Source: Molanna angustata (taxonomy: Eukaryota; Arthropoda; Insecta; Trichoptera; Molannidae). From it: a stretch of DNA of 64,000 nt. Position 1 is the stretch's first letter. Each line of letters starts with the position of its first letter. The translations under genes were made by a program, and so were the position numbers. The notes under the pieces were generated by a model. The model saw only the letters and a program-made list of their open reading frames with translations. It was not told the DNA's origin and searched no databases. This document shows positions 12,060-22,154 of the stretch, one piece after another. The stretch covers positions 5,098,201 through 5,162,200 of the forward strand of contig OY754982.1 in the NCBI GenBank assembly GCA_963576475.1. Reading direction: 5' to 3'.

Positions 12060-13665
12060 CGATTTTTAAAAAAACTTTTGTTTTATGTATTCAGCACCTA
12101 AGCGACGAAAAGCGGCAAGACTAGACGCCTCCTTTACACATTCAGGCAAATCATTATAAAGTTGTAAGCCTTTGTCTTCTTCTTCTTCTTCCTAGCCTTC
12201 CCTCCACTGCTGGATGTAGGCCTCTTCCATTTGTCTCCATTTTCCTCTATTCTGTGCCGCTTCAATCCATTTCTTTCCGGCGATCGCAACAATATCGTCG
12301 GCCCATCTCTTCTGTGGCCGACCGACACCCCTTTTGTCTTCCCATGGCCTCCACTTTAAGACTTTGGGAGTCCATTTTGAATTTGGCTGTCTGGCCACGT
12401 GTCCTGCCCATTGCCACTTCAATTTTGCGATCCGATCCATGATATCGGCGATTTTTGTTCGGCGTCTGATTTCTATATTGGTTATTTTATCCCTCAGACT
12501 TATGCCCAGCATTTGCCGCTCCATGGATCGTTGTGCACATTTTAATTTGTGGACAGTTTTTATTGGCAGGGACATTGTTTCCAAACCATATGTCATCACA
12601 GGCAATATACATGATTCATAGATTTTTCTTTTTAAATTGATGGGGATATCCTTATTTTTCATTATATAACTGAGTTTCCCGAAGGCTGCCCAACCAAGTC
12701 CAATTCTTCTGGGTACTTCTGCCACCTGATTTTCTTTTCCCATTTTCTTATTTTATGTCCGAGGTAAATGTATTCTTCAACAGTTTCAATTATTTTGTCA
12801 TCAATTTTTATATTTCTGTTGGACGGACTCATGATTTTGGTTTTGCTGTGGTTCTTTTCTAGCCCAAATCTCAGGGAAGCGTCATGGAGATCTTTAATCA
12901 TAACAGTCAGTTCTTTCAGGTCGTTGCTAAGAAGTACGATATCGTCTGCAAAACGGAGATGAGTCAACCATGTACCATCGATTTTTATTCCTCGGTTTTC
13001 CCAATTTAGTGTTTTAAATATATTTTCTAAGACCAGAGTGAACAGCTTGGGAGAGATAGTATCTCCTTGTCCAACACCTCTTTTGATTTTTATTTTATCT
13101 GTTTTTGTATTATCATCGATTTTCACATCCATTGTGGCACCTTTTGTAGTACACACTATTTTGTGTACCTGCCAGGTTTGTCTGCGGCAGTCTAAAGTCC
13201 CGCCTACTTCTCGTCGGGTATGCGTGAACTTCAAAATTGTACATAATATTTTTTTGTAAATAAGGTGGTAAAAGTCTATTTTTTAATTTGTAAATAAAAA
13301 TGAGCACATTCAGAATTATTTGTTGTTTCACTGTCAACTGCTGTTTCAACTGCTCAAGCATATATTCATGCTATACAGGTGGGTAAATCTATTGCATTTT
13401 AATATTGTCCTCATTGCTCTGTTTTGTATTATCTGTAGTTTTTTATTTTCACCTACATTGCTCATAAATAATACACTTGAGCAGTAGTTAATGTGCGGAA
13501 CAACAATGCTATTATACACTAATTTAGATGTTTTTAAATCAAGTTTATTTCTTATCCTTCCTAGAAATCCCACCTTCTTCGCGATTTTCTTCGTAATACA
13601 TAATATGTGCTTGTCAAATCTCAATTTATTATCAATTAATACTCCCAAGTATTTTATGTAACTAT
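12060..13665 (-). mobile_element. CR1/Jockey-group LINE C-terminus, interrupted by an RTE insertion
   Basis: From 13665 leftwards the minus strand reads YIKYLGVLIDNKLRF, then KIAKKVGFLGRIRNKL, LVYNSIVVPHINYCSSVLF and LQIIQNRAMRTILKCNR. A frameshift near 13350 is followed by QLTVKQQIILNVLIFIYKLK, EVHAYPTRSRRDFRL and GTQNSVYYK. Reading stops at the RTE insertion (about 13143) and resumes at about 12168 as KGLQLYNDLPECVKEASSLA to a stop at about 12066. This is the region from the end of the reverse transcriptase to the ORF2 C-terminus. A fragment of the same family (YYDLPECVKEAS) lies at 48635-48695. Confidence 0.8.
12168..13143 (-). mobile_element. RTE-clade LINE, 5-prime truncated, inserted in the CR1-like LINE
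   Basis: The minus strand carries reverse transcriptase motifs GVGQGDTISPKLFTLVLENI, LTHLRFADDIVLLS (the catalytic FADD box) and SKTKIMS. A frameshift between about 12743 and 12662 follows, then IGLGWAAFGKL, ILPVMTYGLETMSL, QRSMERQMLGISLRDKITN, LKWQWAGHVARQ, RGVGRPQKRWADDIVAIAG and a stop at 12192-12194. The 3-prime end is a (GAA)n tail at about 12172-12190. QGDTISPKLF with LRFADDIV is characteristic of RTE-clade ORF2. The endonuclease domain is absent. The flanks ACAAAAGG (right) and ACAAAGG (left) look like a short, slightly decayed target duplication. Confidence 0.85.
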
Positions 13666-13767
13666 ATCGTTTCTTAAAATTCTACGAATATTTGGACAAT
13701 ATTAATAATCTATAATGGCATTACATACCTAGAACTTAAGAAACTTAAAATATAATTTTATGTATTC

Positions 13768-14461
13768 TTAAGAGGGTGACTGCTGCCAACGTACCTATTT
13801 TTTCAATTTGATATACCATCATTATTACTAAACGAATCATTTTGAAAAAAAATAACCTAGTTAGTTTGGATATTAATAAAGAGAAATATACCTTAACTTT
13901 TTGATAATGTTCTGTATATAAAATAAAATAAAATAAATAAAATAAATATTCTTGTAGGAAAATAATTAGCATACCCCATTAACTTAAATTTCTAAAAAAA
14001 TATAAGGTAGGTATAGATCAATATTTTTTTTTATAAATTAAAGTACAACAAAATACCTGGAAAAATATGATATGACGTTGCATTAACGCATCAGGTTAAG
14101 TAAATAAACCAAAAAAACTTTTATTGAAAATAAATGTTTTTAGGTTTATTTACTAAACCTGAAGCATTAATGCAACGTCACATCATAATTTTTCTAGATA
14201 TTTTTGTCTTCTTTAATTTAAAAAAAAATATATTACTCTACGCCTAATAGTTTATTAAAAATATATGATAAACGTTGAAAATCGGGGTATGCCATTATTT
14301 TTTTACAAGAATTTATACAGAACATTATCAAAAAGTTAATGTACATTTTTGTTTATGAATATCCAAACTATCTAAATTATTTTTTTCAAAACGATTTGAT
14401 AAGAAATAATGATGGTATATCAAATTGAAAAATAGGTACGTTGGCAGCAGTCCCCCCTTAA
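13768..14461. mobile_element. 694-bp foldback element bounded by TTAA (piggyBac-type MITE)
   Basis: The whole segment is an imperfect palindrome centred near 14115. Outer arms are GACTGCTGCCAACGTACC (13777) and GGTACGTTGGCAGCAGTC (right end). Next come the AATTTGATATACCATCATTA block and TGATAATGTTCTGTAT, each with its complement. Inner arms are GACGTTGCATTAACGCATCA and TGAAGCATTAATGCAACGTC. It is flanked by TTAA at 13768-13771 and 14458-14461, followed by G-rich outer ends. TTAA targets with G/C-run ends are a feature of piggyBac elements; that link is inference. There is no coding capacity. Confidence 0.8.
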
Positions 14462-15045
14462 GATAATCGCATTGTTTCAAGAATGAGCAAGGATATAATA
14501 TTATGGATTTGTTTATATTTTTTTATAATAAAGGATTTCATATTCAAATGTCGAGAATCATTAAACAATGCGAGAACATAATTAATTATACACACATTCC
14601 TAAGCTGTCACACAACATGAAATAAATATAACAGAATGTCATGAGTCCAACCTCGAAAAATAATAGAGTGACCAAAATTTTTTTCGATTAGAGCATTAAG
14701 AATTGAATTACAAACAATGCTACAATAATATCAAAATGAAAACCTTGTAATTATGAAAGCAGCTTGTTATTTTACTTACATGATATAAATACTGAACAAA
14801 TAAATCACAAAAAATAACAAAATTAAAAACAAACATTTCAAATCAAGAAAAAGAACAACATCAAAATTATAAAGCAAAAAACAAAATATATTTAACACAT
14901 TTCTTTTTATTTCCTAATATTTAAAAATTTTATAAAGCAAAACCATTTTTACGAACTTAACAGGTACACAAGTAGTACGCAAAGGTGTTAGGAAAAGATA
15001 TTCTGATTTATTGTGTGCTCCATGTTTTTTCTTTACTATAGATAT
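14462..15045. other. No recognised features
   Basis: AT-rich DNA with no frame or repeat partner seen. Confidence 0.4.
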
Positions 15046-15400
15046 AATAAATATTTTTATTTATTTATTTAACTTTTTGTACATAATATAAACAAATATA
15101 ATGCTAACTGGCGGGCTTATTGCCAAAAGATAATTTCTTCCAACCAACCAGATTAGAGTGACAGAATTATACATGTACATCAACAAAAAATGAAAGCTAC
15201 AAAAGAACAAATAAAATATACATAACATTAACATAAATAAAATATAAAAAAAAAAACATCATAGCAACAAAAAAGGGATTGGGAAGGAACAAGAAGAGGA
15301 AATCGAGGTCGGGTGTTTAGGGATAAATATTACGTAGCAAAGGGAAGGAAGGAAAAGGAGAGGGATCAGGTATTATCGGAGAGATATCCCTGCTTATTTT
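15046..15400 (-). repeat. LINE 3-prime UTR relic, inverted, longer copy
   Basis: TTTATTTATTTAACTTTTTG, ACATAATATAAACAAATATA, GGCGGGCTTATTGCC and TTCTTCCAACCAACC match the inverted tail of 6900-7190. This copy extends into a purine-rich block (GGGATTGGGAAGGAACAAGA, GGTCGGGTGTTTAGGGATAA) also present at 35305-35365, so the block belongs to the same element. Confidence 0.65.
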
Positions 15401-17265
15401 TCTTGTTTATGTGTTATTTTTCAAGTAATCTGTTATAAGATTTTAATTGTATTTTTTTTTTATATAATGTTACTACTAGACTTTTGAATTTATCGTTTTC
15501 TATTTCTCTGTAGCCTTACAACTCTCGGTGAGCTTTAAGTACCTCCAAGATCAGTCGCCACCTCCTTAAATTTTTTTAAGCATCTAAATTAAAATTACGA
15601 ATTTGAATATAACCTAAGGCCTTTCGTTCCAAAAATGTAAAAAATGCCAGTATAACTAAAACTTTTAGGTAAAATTAAAATAATCGTATTTAAAAAAGAT
15701 ACAATTACTTCCCAATAATTTATTAATAAGAGATACATACAAAGTTATTCGAAAGAGATTGCCTTGTGGCACTAAATCCTGCCATTGCGCTCTTTGTTGT
15801 TCACTAATTGAAATTATAAATAAATCATATAGGGAAAGAAATAGCTTGGTGGCGTGTATGTATATATAAAAAAAAACAATTAATTTTGTGGAATAAATTA
15901 TGGATAACCTATTAAGAGATACAGTAGCGACGAGAACTCCCGCCATGAAAAGCGGATTATCCCAGAGAACAGAGTGAAAGGTGATCCATTCAGTTCAGTA
16001 CATGGAGTAAGAGTAAAGACAGAAGGATGGGAAATGAAGGAGGAAAAGCAGGAGGTAAGGACGGGAGAAGAGCCTCCGCTTGAGGACAATTTGTCACCAT
16101 AAGCAAGAAATGAAACGTCGACATCCTTAATCCATCCATTCATACGATACAAGGGGTGATTGTTCCTCCTAAACTCGAAACGTCTTACAAAAGAGTCGAC
16201 TGTATTCTTATACAAATCGAGTTTTTAGGAGACTTGTCAAAATCTTTTTTTTTTATTTCGTATCAAAAGTAAAACAACGATATATCGGGGTTTTATTAAA
16301 ATGAAATCGCTGATTTAGTTTCCGCTAAGATTAATTTATTTTTAGACAAATTTATATATTTTTACGTGAAGCGAAAAGATCAGACCCCGTTTTAAGCACG
16401 GATTTGGTCGCACGGAAAAGTTTGAAGTTTGTCACGTCGGGGTCACCAATTATTTAGAGGTTTGTTTATTACTAGCTTTTAAATGTTACTTGATTATTTG
16501 AAGGTTTTACTAGGCGTGTTCAATAATTGATTCATGAATCTTAACAAACAACTCCCTCTAAATATTAATTCATCTCAATTGCAAGGAAATGTTTTGGGTC
16601 AACTGAATGAAAGAGATTACTTACTGAACTTCACAATTTTATTCACAATACCAACTTTTACTTTGAAACAATATAATATAACTTAAATACAATGAAATTG
16701 AAATTATCGGCTGATTAATATTGACTGACGCGTACGAACTGACAACTAAGGGAACAATGGCGACCGAATGAAAAAACGAGCTTATATAGGTACTTGTCTA
16801 TAGTTCTAGAATGTTCAAATTCATGTTTCTTGTAAATTCTATGGAACTTGGCAGAAATTCCATGGAACACCATATATTAAAAGTTTATATGGAGTAAGAC
16901 TGCAGAGAGCTAAAATTTATACATAAGTAATATGGTTTATAAATAAATTTCATTAAATAAAAAAATATTTCACGTCAAACCATAGATTATTTACTTAGAA
17001 ACTGTTATTGTATTTACAAACATGTTGGTACTGTCAAACGCAGTTCTTTTAGATTTAAATACAGAACATGTCAAAGAAAAATTCATAATCTACATAATGG
17101 TACTTGAACAATAAATTACACTTTGCAATTTTATTTTAATGATATTAGAATTTAGCGATCGAGGTGCAAAATCAATCAGCATCATTACGTCAGTAACACC
17201 GCTTGAACTTGTATTATATTCCACCTCTTGGTAATTCATATGAGCCTGATACGTTAATATCTGAT
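15401..17265. other. No recognised features
   Basis: A 105-codon open frame at 15898-16215 shows no domain and is probably chance. A GC-richer patch at 16370-16450 (GTCGCACGGAAAAGTTTGAA, CACGTCGGGGTCACC) could not be identified. Confidence 0.4.
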
Positions 17266-17385
17266 ATCGCTCTTAGACGAACATCGTCAGAACATCATGA
17301 GGAATGGATAATGTATGAGGAATATAGAATGAGTGGATAACCATTCTGACGATGCTAGTGAGTCTCAGAGCGGTACCAGTGAATG
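17266..17385. repeat. Short inverted-repeat element
   Basis: CGCTCTTAGACGAACATCGTCAGAA on the left (in two pieces: CGCTCTTAGACGAAC and ATCGTCAGAA) pairs with TTCTGACGATGCTAG and AGTCTCAGAGCG on the right. The TTCTGACGATG word is shared with the palindrome at 20729-20879, but the GAAAC part of a hammerhead core is missing here. Confidence 0.5.
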
Positions 17386-17834
17386 GGAGCCGCGTTTGCG
17401 TTCTAAAACTAATAGAACAAAAAACTTTATAATATGTTTTATCAATATTTAATACAGATATATTATTATGTCAAAAATAATGACGAACAGAATGAATCGT
17501 TTGTTATTATAATGTATTGTTGTCTTTCGATCCACTGTGGGTATGAAAATACTTCTCTTTCTGCATGGTTTGCAAAATCAACGGAATGGAAATATAATAA
17601 CAAACTATTCTCAACATCCCTGAACTGAGGGGTTATCTATCGAAAACCTATAAAAAAGATTGATGAAGGTACATTCAAACCCAATTGAAAAGTTTGTAAA
17701 AAACTTAAATGTGGCTAAAACTAAACTAGCCACTAAATAAGTTGATATACCTACAATTATAAACGATACCAAATTAAAAAGCATATATATTGACACGCAT
17801 AGCAACATAATATATTGAAATGTATGTGTCGTCC
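17386..17834. other. No recognised features
   Basis: Nothing supportable was seen. Confidence 0.4.
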
Positions 17835-17925
17835 TTTCTTATATAAGTTAATGCACACCCACGCACTTGTCGTTGGCTATCCCACTTCGTGGGGATATAT
17901 CGTGGTGGTATGAATTAATAGTTTT
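17835..17925 (+). repeat. Dispersed repeat with GAAT-type tail, copy 1
   Basis: TATAAGTTAATGCACACCCA, GTCGTTGGCTATCCCAC, GGGGATATATCGTGGTGG and TATGAATTAA match the end of the 26690-26860 copy (GCACACCCGCACACC, CGCTGGTTACCCCAC, GGGATATGCCGTGATGG, TATGAATGAATGAATG). Confidence 0.6.
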
Positions 17926-18029
17926 GGTGTAAATATAGACAATCCTTGGACGCATCTTTAAGATGTGTATTATTCAAATGAATTATTTCTATAACGTGAG
18001 AACAAAAGTTTTCACATACGACATTATAG

Positions 18030-18345
18030 ATGAAACCTTATGACATAGTTTAAAACGATTTTTATTAAAATTAAACACAGTTCAGGGGGGCAAGTCTGAT
18101 TCAATCTGCGAAATCAAAACCCTCGTGATTACCCATATCATGGATATAATTATTATATGGAGTTTTACAACATGTCATAGAACTCTATACGATAATTATA
18201 TCCATAATATGGGTAATCACTAGGGTTTTGATTTCGCCGGTCGAACCAGACTTGCCCCCCCAGATGTTTTTTTGTTAATGTTTAGATGAAACCTAATGAC
18301 ATATTTTAAAACGATTTTTATTAAAATTAAACACTTAGTTCAGAA
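18030..18345. mobile_element. Small inverted-repeat element between ~55-bp direct repeats
   Basis: An inverted pair starts at GGGGGGCAAGTCTG (about 18086) and ends with CAGACTTGCCCCCC (about 18263). Inner matches are ATCAAAACCCT and GATTACCCATAT with their complements. On both sides lies the same ~55-bp segment (GATGAAACCTWATGACAT, AAAACGATTTTTATTAAAAT, TTAAACAC, GTTCAG) at 18030-18084 and 18283-18339. Either the element inserted in one copy of an older tandem duplication or the duplication arose with it. Confidence 0.7.
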
Positions 18346-18559
18346 ATTTTTTTTATTGTCAATGTTGGCGGCACTGATATTGTATAACTCTATCTCTGTA
18401 GATTCATAAAACTAAATATCTAATTTGTCACAAAAAGAATATTTTCTTTAAATGCGTTTAGCCACATGTGCGTTCTTGTCGTCAGTCCAGAAGAAGTATT
18501 CGCTTCGAAACCGTTCGCTTACAGATGATAAGTCTGTCTTCTAGCTATGTACCTACTGT

Positions 18560-18960
18560 TTTCAGCACCGAGCTCAAGTCTTCTTTTGGGTTACAATCCT
18601 ATGTTTGGTTTTCATCAAGCACTCCATTTCTCCACATTATATCTCTGTTGTCCGCCAGCCTCTTCATCTCTTGGTAGCTGCTACAGCGCACATCACTGGT
18701 CATCTGGCCCATATAATTGTTTCTAGTGTGCCCTATATGGTTTTTTCCTTCCGTCCTTCCTTCGGCGATAGAAACAAACAGACCCGGATGCCTGAAGTTA
18801 TGGCATATTGATTTGAATCGTTGTTGGGCAACCCTCTTCCTTTTTTCTCCGAATCTGCTCAGTACGATGTCATTCGGAATGTGGTCTGAACAATGGATTC
18901 TAGCCATGCGTCTGTAGCACTACATTTCGAAGGCAGCCAAACGTCCAGGCTCTCTCCGGA
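18560..18960 (-). pseudogene. LINE ORF2 C-terminus (CYRRMAxIxxxDHI family)
   Basis: The minus strand gives GRLAAFEM-stop-CYRRMARIHCSDHI, NDIVLSRFGEKRKRVAQQRF, GHTRNNYMGQMTSDVRCSSY and QEMKRLADNRDIMWR. The + strand copy at 31520-31945 has FEMWCYRRMAKVHWSEHISN, RGRPRNNYIDQIIGDVRCSS and KEIKRLADDRVKWRDRVFG, so the stop replaces a tryptophan codon. This is a non-LTR retrotransposon ORF2 tail; only the C-terminal part is present. Confidence 0.75.
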
Positions 18961-19489
18961 AGATAGTAAGTAGCTCATGAAGTAATTTCAAAAGAAAAAA
19001 ATATCTATCACGTTTGCTTTGTTTTACGAATATGCTAGACGAAAATGCTTATAGTTTTAGAAACACATTCATCTTCAAACCAGGTCAATTCACGCAGGTG
19101 TATAAAGTAGGTACTTTTGTAATAGTAGTTTTTGTTTTCCAATCTCTCTAGCACGTGTATGAATACATACGATACATTACGAAGAAAACTTTTTTATACT
19201 TTTTTCCTACGTTTCATTTCCATTCTCCCCATTTCGATTATTGAATTTTATACACCTATCTAATCCAGTTTCGTCAAACTCATGCTAATTTTCTTCATGT
19301 TTTTTTTTCATTGTTATTGAATCAAAGGATTTCCTGGATAAATAATTTTAAATTCTACAACTTTCATTTTCTTCAAAAGCTATATTTTTAAAATATAAAC
19401 AAGCAAAATTGCTTACACTATAGAAAATTAATAACAGCCATTTTTTATATATTTTTTTAAAGAATGAATTGACCCTTGTAGCAATTAAG
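18961..19489. other. No recognised features
   Basis: AT-rich DNA, nothing supportable. Confidence 0.4.
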
Positions 19490-19625
19490 AATATGTACAT
19501 CCTCATACATTCCCTAAATTGATCATAAATGCTTGTGCTGTATGTGAACGAAATCGGTCGTGGCAGGATTCGAATTCGCGACCACTGGATTACTAACCCA
19601 GCTCACTAACTACTCCGACACCACC
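19490..19625 (-). mobile_element. SINE-like family A, second copy
   Basis: CCCTAAATTGATCATAAATG, GTGAACGAAATCGGTCGTGG, CAGGATTCGAATTCGCGACC and ACTGGATTACTAACCCA match 9030-9170 in the same orientation. The A-box end (CTACTCCGACACCACC) is more diverged. Confidence 0.7.
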
Positions 19626-19944
19626 AATTTGATGTTTATGTTAAAACTACCTATAAGAATAATAATTTGAATATGTCTCTTCTCAAAGGGGATTTTTGAT
19701 ATATCCTTTAATACAATGGTGAGTGATTGTTTCAGGTATGTAAGCTAATATTTATACCTACACGTACTTTATTTTTGAAAAAGACCAAGCTTTTATTGTT
19801 TTTATTTAATAATGCATTATATTTATTCATAAATTTATTCCATATTCCATCCAAAACTGAGCATCCAGGATTCTATTACCGCTGGATTAAAATTTTCAGT
19901 GTTTCAAGTCTGGTGTCATAAATATCTAAAATAATATTTATTTC

Positions 19945-20300
19945 AACTGCAGAATAAATGCTGATGAAATGAGATCGCTAAGAAGAATTTGTAACAGAAC
20001 GATTTATGACAGAGTAAGAAATTAAAACACAAGCAAAAAATGTAAGATGAAGAAAGATGTAATTAACATAAAGAAAGTTAACATATTGAGATGGTTTGGC
20101 CACTTGGGAAGAATTAATGAAGAACGCCTGACGACGAAAATATACGAAGCTGACAGGAATGGAATAAGAGGTCGGGTGAGCCCAAGAAAAGGATGGCACG
20201 ACCATAACGATATTCTGAAAGACGGAAATGTAAGAAGCGTGAACTACAGACGAACATGTTATGAATGTTGACAAGGCGATGAATGTGTGTCAAGATAGAA
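19945..20300 (+). pseudogene. LINE ORF2 C-terminus (LRWFGHxGR family)
   Basis: The + strand reads INADEMRSLRRICNRTIYDR, then KKDVINIKKVNILRWFGHLG, RINEERLTTKIYEADRNGIR and PRKGWHDHNDILKDGNVR, followed by NYRRTC and, in a shifted frame, MNVDKAMNVCQDRKM. The same signature is found at 34506-35067 (minus) and 62436-62666 (plus). It is the region after the reverse transcriptase of a non-LTR retrotransposon; RT and endonuclease are missing. A stop after DRVRN and a frameshift after RRTC show decay. Confidence 0.75.
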
Positions 20301-20530
20301 AAATGTGACATGATTAAAATAAAAATGAAAAATATACATACACATACTAACTCGTCTACGATTTCTTCGAAGATTCTGTGAACAGTAGAATTCTTAAAGA
20401 CGAGAAGCACTCCTCCGTAAATATCTAACTCATCTTACCTGTAACAAAATACAAAAGAAAGTTATTTTTTTTTATTTATTTGACATATAAGTTTGATTCG
20501 GTGGGATTAAATTAGGCATGTTAGGTTAGG
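20301..20530 (+). repeat. Non-coding block co-dispersed with the LRWFGH LINE fragment
   Basis: CTGTGAACAGTAGAATTCTT, AAAGACGAGAAGCA, ACTCATCTTACCT and TTTATTTGACATATAA occur in the same order at 62715-62850. In both places the block follows the LINE fragment at the same distance, so LINE end plus block behaves as one repeat. Confidence 0.7.
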
Positions 20531-20728
20531 TTATGTAAGGTGAGATTAGGTGAAACAAATTGAGCGGCATCTGAAACTGATAAAAGATTTATAAAAATAA
20601 AAAAAAACGAATTTTTGAAAACCAAGTTCAGTTTGTTGATCGACAATAATTCTTGATAGAACTCCATAGTATGTAGATATATTAGAAATGCAAAAAAATA
20701 TTTGATAGTATTTCTATTGAAATTGATT

Positions 20729-20773
20729 ATATTATCGACGCGTTTCGTGCAATACACATCGTCAGAATAATAC
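20729..20773 (-). ncRNA. Candidate minimal hammerhead ribozyme motif
   Basis: On the minus strand the order is stem I (GUAUUAUU), CUGACGA, a 12-nt stem-loop UGUGUAUUGCAC, GAA, the self-complementary hexamer ACGCGU, C, then the other half of stem I (GAUAAUAU). Stem I can form eight pairs including two G-U. Stem II can form G-C, U-A, G-C and U-G with one extra U after the core. A very short palindromic stem III is the form known from Penelope-like elements, thought to act as dimers. The motif is seen directly; activity is inference. The right arm (20835-20879) has CUGACAA, a change at the invariant G8, so it is probably inactive. Confidence 0.5.
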
Positions 20774-20879
20774 TCTACAAAACTGAGACTAGTGGTTATA
20801 TACAAAATTTACATGACAATTTCAGTCTTGAAGAGTATTATTCTGACAATGTGCCTTGCACGAAACACGTCGATAATCA
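20729..20879. repeat. Palindrome with hammerhead-like cores in both arms
   Basis: The left arm (ATTATCGACGCGTTTCGTGC, then ATCGTCAGAATAATACTCT) is the complement of the right arm (AGAGTATTATTCTGACAATG, GCACGAAACACGTCGATAAT). The two arms are separated by about 60 bp. Details of the ribozyme-like core are given in the next entry. No coding potential. Confidence 0.8.
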
Positions 20880-21569
20880 AAAAAAAATTCAATAGAACTA
20901 ATAGCAAGTATTTTTTTTAAATTTTTAATATACCTACATATAATTTTTAAATGTGATATGGGAGAAAAAGAAACATATTTATTTACATTAATAATATAAA
21001 ATATGAGTGTGCGTGTGTATGTTTGATGTATATATTTAATGTGCAGAGAGTATGGTATTAAACGTTTGCGGTAGTGGTGAATTAAAACTTTGGGGATTCC
21101 CCTGACCGCGTGGGGCCCGTTTCAAATTATGTAAGGCGAAACTTCAGCGAAATGTGAAAACATTATGTGTACCTACACCAGCAGCCCACCTTACACTTAT
21201 CAAACCAAAACAATATACACACCTATACAGACAACCCTATACAGCGTCCTGATTATATCCTATTGTTACGATAACGGCTGTTTTTGTGGTTGTTGTTTAG
21301 CATCTACGGGTAAGAAAAAAATTAAAGGAGATCGTAAAAATCATACGGGCCAAGTTTTCGAGGCAACACTGGCCTGTATCGTTAGTAAATAAATCATTAA
21401 CGAATTTCCAAAACTTTAATGTTTTGATATTATCATGTTGGATCCTATCTACTATACAAGATTATACATACACAGCTTTAAACAAAAACTTGACCCTTCA
21501 ATAGGTAATTTATTTTTTTAAATAATACTATAGATAAAAATAACGATTGCCCATCAATACTCAATATCA
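20880..21569. other. No recognised features
   Basis: Nothing beyond chance frames was seen. Confidence 0.4.
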
Positions 21570-21940
21570 TCTCAATTAATATTCCTATACGCAGAAATAG
21601 ACACTTGTACATACATAAAATCGACAGTCTCGAGAATAGACGCACAATAAATGACATGATGCTTCTGTACAACATTATAAATAACAATATCGACTGCCCC
21701 TCAATACTCAATATCATCTCATTTAATACTCCTTCTCGCAGAACTAGACAAACAAATTTATTCCACCTTCCAACTCATCGTACAAATTATGCACAAAACA
21801 TGGCAATTCATAGAATGTGCGACACATACAACAACAGGTTTCAAGAGTTTGACATATTCCACCTCAGTTCCACAACATTTAGATTCTCAATACAAAAGAA
21901 AATAAATTCCCAAATTGTGTACTTTAATAATTTATAAACA
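21570..21940 (+). pseudogene. LINE ORF2 C-terminus (SLENRRT family), with internal duplication
   Basis: The + strand reads HKIDSLENRRTINDMMLLYN, IINNNIDCPSILNIISFN, PSRRTRQTNLFHLPTHRTNY, HRMCDTYNNRFQEFDIFHLS and FRFSIQKKI to a stop at 21935-21937. Just upstream (21543-21600) a near copy of the middle part (AACGATTGCCCATCAATACT, CAATATCATCTCAATTAATA) repeats 21685-21740, giving a partial tandem duplication. The family is a Jockey/CR1-group LINE; related fragments lie at 10066-10400 and 47761-48115. Confidence 0.7.
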
Positions 21941-22154
21941 TTTTTTTCGATACACGGCTTACTTTTTTATAATCGATCCACTAAATATAAACTTTATATT
22001 GAGACACCCTGTAGTAGCCAATCGTTGTTACCTGTTGTGAATGTTGTTGTGATGTGCTTCAGAAAATTTTCAGCCTTTATACTACGACGTTATTCTGGCG
22101 GTCAAGGATTCTTTGACATTAAGTGACATACCTAAATAATATAGTGGTATGTAA

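Noticed and set aside
15898..16215. 105-codon minus-strand open frame
   Set aside because: No domain, no repeat relation and no composition shift; length is within chance for this window.
17266..17385. Hammerhead ribozyme in the short palindrome
   Set aside because: TTCTGACGATG is present on both arms but no GAAAC block follows at the needed distance.
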